Below, piece by piece: positions 55,446 to 64,000 of a stretch of DNA of 64,000 bases (within the stretch, counting starts at the first letter, position 1; every line of letters starts with the position of its first letter). Position numbers and translations under genes: made by a program. Source of the DNA: Trifolium pratense (lineage: Eukaryota > Streptophyta > Magnoliopsida > Fabales > Fabaceae); assembly GCF_020283565.1 (NCBI RefSeq), contig NC_060065.1:46612409-46676408 (forward strand), in the 5' to 3' direction. The notes under the pieces are model-generated. The model had not been told where the DNA came from. It saw only the letters and a program-made list of their open reading frames with translations, and did not search any database.

Positions 55446-56224
55446 TCAGTTCACGATCTTAAGTATACTACGGATTATGAAATAACCAGTGTAGACTATG
55501 TTAAGGCTCATAATAATTGATATCAATGTCTTAATTCTGTTTGAAACTACAATATCTATATTATAGATCTCTTCCCTGTTATAATTGGCAATTTTTGCGA
55601 TCACAATAACCCAAAAGATCAAAATGGCGATAGCAGCATTCCACGAAACAAAACTCACTTCTACGACCGATATTACACTTGAATCACTTGATAGCAGTAG
55701 AATGTATAAGATTGAATAGATGGTGCTGTTAACAGGGTGATCTATTGCAATGCCACCCACGACCAATTGAAAGAAGAAAACAGGAATAATGAGACAGTCA
55801 GGTACGGATTTAAGGGGTGGCAAGGGTGGGCTTCGGCCCCTCCCTCCCACCGTGTATATATTATATCTTCAAAGTTGTTTTTTATATATAATTATTATTA
55901 ATTTGTATGTATACTTATAATCTAAATTAATTCCAATAAATAAATTAGTGTAAAATAATTTTATATCGGTATAATTTGATCCCTATTCATATAAATTACA
56001 ATTAAATTTTATGTAATATTTCTTATAAAAAAATGGTCAGTTCCCTATTTAATTAGTTTCTGGATCCGTCCCTGAGTCCATCAGCATTGTGCCATATTTT
56101 GGTATGAATTTACTATGAAATGATGGTATCATCTTTAATACCGGTAAGATAGCCAATAGCAAGCACAACACCAGCGAGTGAACAAGTACTTTGCTTAAAC
56201 CTCTCTTTGTCACTATACTGGTAC
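55446..56224 (-). pseudogene. Multi-pass membrane protein gene disrupted by a TIR element
   Basis: The last exon runs 56224 (acceptor ATATATGCAG) to 55446, with a stop, but is split by the element at 55799-56074. Upstream of it the frame reads TSIVTKRGLSKVLVHSLVLC...KYGTMLMD. After removing the element and one ACT repeat it continues CLIIPVFFFQLVVGGIAIDH without shift to SIIMSLNIVYTGYFIIRSIL. About 170 residues with four or so hydrophobic segments result. The earlier exons were not found. I do not recognise the family; it resembles lineage-specific predicted transmembrane proteins of legumes. Whether it is still expressed is unknown. Confidence 0.5.
55799..56074. mobile_element. 276-bp TIR element inserted in the membrane-protein exon
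   Basis: The ends CAGGTACGGATTT and GGATCCGTCCCTG match the CAGGGACGGATC terminus of the 549-bp element at 40690. The direct repeat is only AGT (55796-55798 and 56075-56077). The interior is AT-rich and non-coding. Confidence 0.75.
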
Positions 56225-56407
56225 CTGCATATATTTACATATGAGTTGAGATATCAAATTTCAACCGTCTATTTTTATTAATCAAAGGCTAATAAGTTTT
56301 CTATCTAAATTTGCTACCTCAATAAGAGATATATGTTGATTTTTAAATTTTAATTCGACCAACTAAATAAAAAGCAAAAATTAGTATATAATATATAGAT
56401 CCGTATG

Positions 56408-56570
56408 AAGGTGTTAGTTGGTTCAGTTGTGATTGGCGCTGAACATGGTAGGGAGTATCACAGTTCGATTCCCCGCAACTGCGATCGGAATGGGCTAGAA
56501 CTACACTTGATATTAGAATTGACCCCGAACCAGATTGAACTGGCCTTGAAAACAAAAACAAAAAAAATAA
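56408..56570 (+). mobile_element. SINE, full-length type
   Basis: GTGTTAGTTGGTTCAGTTGT (A-box), CACAGTTCGATTCCCCGCAA (B-box) and CCAGATTGAACTGGCCTTGA, followed by an A-rich tail. Same family as the deleted copy at 45705. TSD unclear. Confidence 0.65.
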
Positions 56571-56611
56571 TTAAAGGGATTGAGTACATACCTCGGATTA
56601 AAAAGGGACAA

Positions 56612-57445
56612 AGTTATGGTGCTTATGCACCATGCATAAATACACCAAATTGTTTAGCGCGTCCTCCAGAGCGTCCCCCCAGATTGCTTAGCGCACCCCC
56701 CAGATTTTTAGCGCTCCCTTGATTTATTTTATTTATTTTTTAATTTTGATTAGTTGAATTTTAGTTTATTGATTAATGATAATTTTCAGAGTATTATGTA
56801 TGGTTAAATGTTTTAGTAGTTAGTTTTAAACTAAAATCATACCAAAACCATTTTGTTGTGGAATGGTTTCAGATATCTGTACTCAAAAACCATTTTGCTA
56901 TGGAATGGTTTCAGAGATATGTACTCCAAAACCATTAGATGTACTTAATCATGCCAAAACAATTTTGCGGTGGAATGATTTCAGAAGGTTGTAATCCAAA
57001 ATCATTAGATGTACTTAATAGTTTTTATGTTAATTGTGATAAATTAAACCATAATTACAGTACATGTTTTAGTATGCAATTTTAAATTAAAATATGGCTA
57101 TATAATCATCCAACACAATTAATTTAAAATGGATTTTTATAGTATGTACTTCAAAGAAACAAAAGTAATTATTTAATTGGAAATGGGAGCGTGCTAGAAA
57201 TCTAGGGGAGGAAAAAAAAACTAGGGGGTGCGCTAGAAATCTGTGGGAGAAAAAAAAAAGGGGGGAGCGCTAGAAATTGGGGGGGGGGGGGGGGACTGGG
57301 GGCGCACGAGAAAATATGGGGGGCGCGCTAGGAAAAAATTGGGGGACGGAAAAAATTGGAGGGCGCGCTAAGCATATGGGGGTGCGCTAAGCAATCTGGG
57401 GAGTGCGTTAAGCAATTTTCATTATTTATGCATGGTCATAACCAC
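56612..57445. mobile_element. Inverted-repeat element with GC-rich TTAGCGC arrays
   Basis: Ends are inverted: left TTATGCACCATGCATAAATA, right TATTTATGCATGGTCATAAC. Next to the left end lie several TTAGCGC(A/G)CCCCCCAG-like units (56655-56720). Next to the right end lie their reverse complements as G-rich units (57180-57410), including a G-run of about 17. The AT-rich centre has repeated AAACCATTTTG and ATGGTTTCAGA. No coding frame. TSD not resolved. Confidence 0.65.
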
Positions 57446-59138
57446 TCCCACTAAAAACGTTCCTTTTTAAATGTTTTTTCAGGTCAAATTTAATGTTTTT
57501 ATTTAACTTTTATTTTACTATTTTAAGGGTACGATTTGTTAATTATACTCTCCTCAATTACTCTTATCTTTTCAAGAAAACTAATTAATTTTATATATTT
57601 GAAAAAATATAATTTTTTTTTTTGTACATAACATCTGTTTGATGAAATATTTTTATAAAAGTTTTGATATTTTAATATAAATTTATCATAAATAATAGAC
57701 TTATGAAATTATGTTTTTTTAATAAAAAAATATATACCACTATTTAGAGATATATTTTTAAAAGATAATTATCTTATTATTGATAACAAACTCTTATTAA
57801 TAACAAATTTAAAAAACGATGTAAACAATATTTGGATAAACATAAAAAAATAATAATAACAAAGATAAAAAATATAATAACAAATAATTATCCTAATAAT
57901 AACAAATTTAAAAAAGATAATAACAACTTAAAAAAAGATAATTATTATAAACTCTTTCTTTAAAAAAAAATTCACTTATATTGTGTTTTCTTCCTTACAA
58001 AATAAAAAATAAAAAATAAAATTTCATTTTAAGAATTTTATCAAAATTTTGTTTGACCCATAAGTAGAGAAGTAGAAAATATAAGTAGGTAAAACACAGC
58101 CTAAATAATAAGTGTCTGTTTGACCCCCTTATTTAAGCCTTAAAAATTACTTTAAGAAAAAAGTTGGAAATAAAAGCTTTAAACTTAAAGTTAAAATTAT
58201 TTGGTATTTATTATTTTTTTGAACTTAATTATCACTCTTAAGTTAAATCTGTTTGGTAAAATAGATTAATAACTAACTTATCATAAATTCATGATCATCT
58301 AAATTTAAAAGATAATTATCCTAATAATATAACAAACTTAAAAAAAGATAATAATAATAACAACTTAAAAAAGATAATTATCATAAATTTTTTTTTTTAT
58401 GAAATTAAATTCTTTTTTTAAGTCACTTATATTGTGTTTTTTGATCAAAAAAGACACTTCTTATTTTAATAACTTTATTAAAATTGTGTTTGACCATACT
58501 TCTCCTTAAAAAAAGAAGAAAAGTAAAAAATAAGAAGGCCAAACTGGCACTAAATAAACTTAATTAGCTTTAACACTCTTCTTATCATTAATATAAGGGC
58601 AAAAAAACACTCTACTACCATTGTTGCTTATAACCCAAATGAAGCAAAAAATTGAAAAATGGAACCGATCCAAATGTACGTGTATCAAATTATCAAGCTA
58701 TTCCTACATGAAGTGGGTAAGGGTTCAATTATTGAGAGCGAAAGTGCCAATTATTTGTCAAGAATGATAAGGTTGAGATAAACAATACTTTGTCTAAGGT
58801 CATTTCAATGAATTATAAATTTTAATTGAGCACTTGACTTTTATTTCAATCATATCCCTCTAGAACCTCTCTTCATTTGCACAAATGCAATATAAACTCA
58901 TGATTGAGGAACCACTTATCCTTATGAGAAATCAAAGACGAGTGCATAATTCAAAATTTCTGGAAACTCTAACTTAATACCTTGAATTTTGATGCCAGAT
59001 TAGACATTTCCATCATGTATTCCCTTTCAACGAACTTATTGTCTTGGGTGAAAATATTCTTGAAGACAATGAAGTACAAAATGTAGAGATGGGAAACAAT
59101 CAAGATGAGACCTTTTGATTCTAAGCTTCATTAAGTTC

Positions 59139-59139
<1 letters not shown>
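57446..59139. other. AT-rich repeat DNA with duplicated GATAAT-rich blocks
   Basis: AACTTAAAAAAAGATAAT and GATAATTATCCTAATAATA blocks recur at about 57890-57960 and 58310-58385, with similar flanks, suggesting a diverged duplication of several hundred bases. A minus-strand relic reading FVEREYMMEMSNLASKFK is at about 58975-59050, possibly retroelement gag. No gene. Confidence 0.4.

Positions 59140-59209
<70 letters not shown>
59140..59209. repeat. (AT)n microsatellite, about 70 bp
   Basis: Uninterrupted TA/AT dinucleotides between two copies of a 33-bp sequence (59091-59123 and 59549-59581). Confidence 0.95.
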
Positions 59210-59211
<2 letters not shown>

Positions 59212-59445
59212 TTTTGACTTATTAAAAAAAACACTCTAGTTCGATGTCTTGGTTGTAATATGTAGAGATGTTGATGATAAATATATTTTCTAACACTTTA
59301 AATTTGACTCAAGTTAATATTTCAAAAAAAGATTAGCAATGTCCGTTTATCTTTTATTTATGCGTAATTATATATCTTATATTTATGGAAAGTAAATTTC
59401 AGTTATAGATATATCTAGTTACAAGATGTATACATTACTCAATGG

Positions 59446-60605
59446 ATGAGATTCAATGATCAATGTGCTTCTCATATATATCTTGATGCCTTATGGACTG
59501 ATTTATTGAAGTTTCGGCATGAGGTTAGTTTTGATAATCTGTTGAGTTGGGAAACAATCAAGATGAGACCTTTTGATTCTATTTGGTGGCGTGATGTGGC
59601 GAGGGTGGGTGACTCAACTGATGCTGGTTTCCTAAGAATGTTAGTTGTGTGTTGGGAGATGGTAAGTCGATCAGCTTTTGGGAAGAGAAGTGGGTTGGAG
59701 ACGTGTCACTTATGGAGTTTTATCCGAATCTATTTGCAATAGAATGTTTTAAAAATGCTGTTGTAGCAGACAGATTTTCGGATAATGGTCAGTGGAATTG
59801 GTTTTGGAGTGTGGAATTGAGCGAATTTGAGATGAAAGAAGTGGAAGAGCTGCAAATTTTGTTGAATGGTATTATGATAACGGGAGACGATGGCGATAAA
59901 TGGCGTTGGATTCCGGGTGAGGAAGGTATCTTTTCTGTTAAATCTACTTAGATGCTTCTGCAATATGAGAGAGCAACAATGAATATTCAAACTCAGTTAT
60001 TGGAAGCTTTGCACAAATTATGGAAGAATGATATCCCCTCAAAAGTAGGTGTTTTTGGTTGGCGACTACTTCTCATGATACTTCCAACAAGAGTCAGTCT
60101 TGCTTCCAAAGGTATCCTCACCAATTCACATGATTTATCATGTGTGTTCTGCTTCATAGAGGATGAGGACTGCACTCATATTTTCTTTTCCTGCACTTTC
60201 GTGAAACAAGTTTGGAATAAAATCTTCAATTGGCTAGGCATTCAGTTAGATTATGAGGATGAAGGTTGAAAATATTTTCTTTCATTTGGTAACTTAATTC
60301 ATTTGAATAAGGGTCCTAAGGTAAAACATTTGATTTGGTTAGCTACAACTTGGTGTATTTGGAGGCTAAGGAATAATATTGTTTTTAGGGGGGAGTACCT
60401 AATGTTGATAGTTAATTGGCCAAATCAAATTCATTCTTGGCTTTGGTTTATAGGTTGCTCGGGTAGATATAGTGACTTTGTGTTTATAGATTGGCTCACA
60501 CAACCTTTAAAGTGTCTTAAAAAACTCTAAGAGCTGTTGTGTTGTATTGTAAGATTTTGAGTACTCCTTGTACTACTTATTAATACAACTTTTGCTTATA
60601 AAAAA
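59446..60605 (+). mobile_element. 5'-truncated, frameshifted LINE (zf-RVT region)
   Basis: Coding remnants in successive frames: WETIKMRPFDSIWWRDVARV (59549-59610), LGDGKSISFWEEKWVGDVSL (59652 on), IPGEEGIFSVKST before a stop, then the zf-RVT zinc-binding part IPSKVGVFGWRLLLMILPTR and CVFCFIEDEDCTHIFFSCTF. A last piece, KHLIWLATTWCIWRLRNNIV, ends at 60530. This is the C-terminal end of a plant non-LTR retrotransposon reverse transcriptase ORF. A 3' UTR and A-run finish at about 60605. Frameshifts and stops make it dead. No TSD is certain. Confidence 0.9.
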
Positions 60606-62048
60606 AATCATAGATATGTATGAACAAGGCAACACTGTTTGGAAATTTCAAATTTGGATGGTCATATTTGAAATTCCAAGTTGGCATCAAGGTTGGTTAA
60701 TTACATCGAAGATCATTTAAATGAGATGACACAAGTGTCTTCTAAATAATAAAGGTTTTAAGTTCGATTTTTGATTTGGACATGCATCAGTATTAAAAAA
60801 TTTATGGAGAATTTGTCGTCAAATTTGGTTCCCATAAGATCCAAAAGATTAATCTATAAAATTGTGCGCAAAGATACATAGGAAAAAAAATTAAAAAGTT
60901 TGGTTAAATACCTTTTTTGTGCACTATCCTTTTGTATGAATTCGTGGATTTATACTTGGAGCCATCCTTCATAAAATATTGTTTTTCATCATATTATGCA
61001 TGTTCCACAACATTGATGTTATCTATCTTCCTTGTTAAAGTTGCTTTTTCTGTTTTCTCACTTTTAGGCAAGGCAAGCAAGTGATGATGTCATTCTCTTG
61101 AAGTTAATAAAAGGACATCACCAAAAGCTGTTTGTTTCACCTAGAATGATTCACTTGATCATAAGTGTGGTTCACCGTGCATCGGTATCTAAAAATTAAC
61201 CAACATCATCAGCAATTGACAATGTTTTTAAGAAGTAAAAGTTCACGATTCTCTTCGTTTTCATGAAATAGTATTCTTATTGGTACATATTTAACAAAAA
61301 CAAGATAAAATAAATCTAATTTTTGTGTTTTGAAGCACACCCATTTTCTATTGTTTTTGTCAAACTGACCCTAATTAGGTCACTATCTCAAACACTACAA
61401 AAAGGAATATCATGAACTATTTTCAATGACCAACATCATTCATCGTCATTCATTGTTAAAATTTCGAACAATTTAAATACCGGTGAGCCGTTAGTATAAC
61501 TTACCTCGGAGTGGGCCTATTTATGTAGTTTGAAAAGTGAGTATGATATTTCTCACTTGTATTGCACAAAAGTAAGTTTTTTTAACCGGTGAATTTGGTT
61601 CGGATGACTCACTAGGCCGGATAATGTTTCAAGACTCAAAATGCATTTAAATTTATAACGGGGTTTAAACTTAGGTCCTTGTAGAATTTGAGTTGAATCT
61701 TATCAATTGGATCAAAACCTACATTGGTCTAAAAGTATGCATTTTGATGTTACAATTTATGTGCTTTTTAGATTTTTTTTACTGTCCAAGTCCCCATAAA
61801 ATGTACTAATTATACATATTTGCATAAAGCATAATCTAGTGAAAGTTAGCATTACCAAATACCAACTCTCAAAAGTCAAAACCATCCATTGATTAAAAGA
61901 CAAAAATAGTTTCTTTAGCCATTCAAAAGCCACAATACTACAAACACAGAGAGCAAAAGGAACCACATTCACACACAATTAACATAATAACATGTTTTCA
62001 ACTTTGAAGATGAAATTTTTATTGCAGAAATATCTTCATTCTTCAAGA
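60606..62048. other. Intergenic DNA, no gene seen
   Basis: A repeat-like block (61480-61730) contains CTTACCTCGGAGTGGGCC and TTTAACCGGTGAATTTGGTT. A 73-codon minus-strand frame at 61757-61978 has no domain and overlaps the 3' flank of the Dabb gene. Confidence 0.5.
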
Positions 62049-62854
62049 TTATGCTGCTGCTTCTGCTTCTGCTTCCTTGACTGGCTTGACAAGGGTGGAA
62101 GGAAAATCCAGAAGCACAATCTTTTCAATAGCTGTTGAAAATTTTTCAGAAAATTCAACATGATTTGGATGGCTCTGAAATGCAGCATAGTCTTCTTTCT
62201 TGTTGAATGTCATCAAGAAAGCATGAGTGAATCCTTGTCTCAATACATCTAGGCTTTCAACATCCTGTCCCCTGTTAATAAGGAGTAATTCATATACACC
62301 GTTAGTGTAAAATAATTACACCGAGACCAAGATCTCAGCCACAAAAACAACTTTTTGATGATTCAACTGCAACCGAGACCATATTTAACTATAACTCTAT
62401 AAAATATCACAGATTACAATGAAACCGTGCACGTGACCGTGACCAGGGTTTTAAAAAAAGGTCTGCGACTGCGATCTAAGTCGCGACATTATGTTTTTTT
62501 AAGGAAATACATATAAGTTTTGTCCTTTTTATATTACCAAAATTGCATCGCCACCAAGATTAAATGTTGCATCAACAATATTTGACTGCAATTCTCCGTA
62601 ATATCTAAGATCATAGTGTGACCGAAGCATTGTCACGAGCGCAATATCTTATATAGTTATATTTACTAGAGTAAAATATTGATCTAGAGTGCAAGGTGAG
62701 ATATAAGGTAAATGCATAAAACATACCATTCAAAGGATTTGACAAGATCAATCTCTGAGACCAATTTTTCCATCCCTTTTGTGAGCTCTTCCACTACTAC
62801 ATCTTCTTTGAACTTAACAATCACAAAGTGCTTGAATTCCTCCATGACTACCAT
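62049..62854 (-). CDS. Stress-responsive A/B-barrel (Dabb) domain protein
   Basis: Two exons, 62727-62854 and 62049-62271, GT-AG, 116 aa from MVVMEEFKHF. A start three codons later (MEEF, 62845) is equally possible and leaves a longer leader after the TATA box. The single Dabb domain is seen in EEFKHFVIVKFKEDVVVEEL, GMEKLVSEIDLVKSFEWGQD, LRQGFTHAFLMTFNKKEDYA and SHPNHVEFSEKFSTAIEKIV, with the conserved HPNH near the end. An Ala/Glu-rich tail follows. Members are small dimeric soluble proteins, several induced by salt or other stress; no reaction is established. Confidence 0.94.
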
Positions 62855-62887
62855 TTTTGTGAAGTAAAGCTTGTTACTAGGAGCCTA

Positions 62888-62896
62888 ATTTATATA
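62888..62896 (-). promoter_or_regulatory. TATA box of the Dabb gene
   Basis: TATATAAAT on the minus strand, 34 bp before the first ATG, so the leader is very short and the second ATG (62845) may be used. Confidence 0.6.
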
Positions 62897-62899
62897 TGC

Positions 62900-64000
62900 A
62901 AAATTTATGGTTCAAACTTTAAATTACCTCACTGTCTTATCTGTCAAATGTCAGAACCCCACGACTCATTTCATTGCTATGTTGGCAAATAATCAACTAT
63001 GTAACACCGACACTTCAGATTGAGGCGTGATTTCTAATACTTATCAGTCTCAGACACCGACATGACACTGACAGGTATAGTTACATTTGATTATTACATT
63101 ATAATTACCGATATGAACATGTCAGTGTCTGTATCATATATGTTTACGTGTTTTAGAGATAATCAATTATAAGAAAAAAAAGTTGTAGGGGACAGTATCC
63201 ACAGCTTAATCTTAGGAAAGGTACTACATCATTTCATTTTATTGACCCACCATGGACCAACTTCTTTATATCAAACAGTAAAAAAAACTGTCTAATTCCA
63301 TTGTCTTGTGGCACATGAATGGAGCGTCCTTGTTTGTTTTATTTTTACCTATAGAAATTTGAGTGTGATATTTGGCCTCATTATGTATGAATCAGAAAAC
63401 ATAATGATCATATATGGAAGAACCTTTATTCTTCCTTCACTTGCTTTTTCCTTTGGGCTATGTGAATAAAAGAAGTGATTAGATTTGTGGGTGTGTGGCT
63501 GGACTTTTTCTCCATGTCCTAACCATGTGCACTAAATTATGGTTTTGGATCGGATGCACTCAACACTGCAGGCAGTCATGGTGTTAGGACATATATATGA
63601 TCGTTTGATTAAGATCGGACGCTCTAGATATATAGTAGTTATACAGTTTGATCAATTTTTTCCAATGTAGAACGTCTGATCATGATTAGACGATCAGATC
63701 TATTATGACTGCAATACTACCTGCAATTTTGCCTACATGCAATTTGGATCTCTAAATTATTGGAATTCAATAGTTGGATGGACATGCTATACATGTACCT
63801 ATTGTAAAGAATCTTTACATACCTTGTAGGCTTAGACTTGTATCTAAGAAACTTTCATATTGTGTATAGACTGATTTAGCTTTCACACACAAAAATTGAA
63901 ACATCAATAGTAATTGTGTTGAGTAGTCATTATAATGGATATGGGTCCTCTTCGACTCGTTCTTTTATGTTATTAGTGGTGTCATCATTTCAGCCGTTCA
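62900..64000. other. Upstream DNA of the Dabb gene, repeat-like, no gene seen
   Basis: ACACCGACAC and CATGTCAGTGTC motifs (63005-63130) and a block from about 63545 to 63745 with TGCAGGCAGTCATGG and ATGACTGCAATACTACCTGC in rough inverse order suggest small TIR repeats. No coding frame or RNA gene was supported to the right edge. Confidence 0.4.

Noticed and set aside
58975..59050. Minus-strand frame with FVEREYMMEMSNLASKFK as a host gene
   Set aside because: Too short, next to retroelement remnants and without splice sites; at most a retroelement relic.

Overview
This is a 64 kb piece of an AT-rich plant nuclear chromosome. Spliced genes with GT-AG introns, two cytosolic-type nuclear tRNA genes, and dense small transposons point to a papilionoid legume. 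The tRNA-like SINEs, the 9-bp-TSD MITE and the TRIM-like repeats resemble those of the Medicago/Trifolium/Pisum group; that attribution is inference from repeat character and protein similarity, not a database match.

Genes, left to right. A minus-strand secreted-peptide precursor runs off the left edge (236-499, probably phytosulfokine-like). tRNA-Leu(AAG) is at 9604-9684. A plastid-type arogenate dehydratase lies on the minus strand (19949-21238). A ten-exon NAT12-type nucleobase-ascorbate transporter is on the minus strand (30034-37557, 692 aa assembled). The four-exon ribosome-biogenesis gene RLP24 is on the plus strand (47371-48772). tRNA-Asn(GTT) is on the minus strand (49384-49457). A single-exon DUF868 gene is at 53032-53952. 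A membrane-protein gene of unknown family at 55446-56224 (minus) is split by a small transposon. A two-exon stress-responsive A/B-barrel (Dabb) gene is on the minus strand (62049-62854). Broken gene pieces lie at 4798-5304 and 27985-28143.

Most of the rest is mobile DNA, and several boundaries can be fixed by target-site duplications (TSDs). These include a truncated Ty1/copia element (14941-16933), a solo LTR (25562-25837), two TRIM-like elements (13898-14433, 26479-26780) and a 3.8 kb Helitron (42521-46318, minus). There are hAT elements (40690-41238, 49519-50220), a related 276-bp TIR element in the membrane gene, and a pair of Mutator-type MITEs with 9-bp TSDs. LINE remnants (8181-8497, 59446-60605), SINEs, Stowaway-like MITEs and a long foldback (8970-9352) complete the set. 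A GC-rich island at 24649-24960 begins with the 3' two thirds of a plastid-type trnD.

The genes form no operon or shared pathway. The most unusual recurrent signal is a set of at least nine micro-insertions: a few unique bases plus a short A-run, flanked by perfect or near-perfect 10-17 bp direct repeats. They look like retroposition events truncated almost to the poly(A) tail. NAT12 intron 3 also contains two degenerate tandem copies of its exon 3/donor junction.
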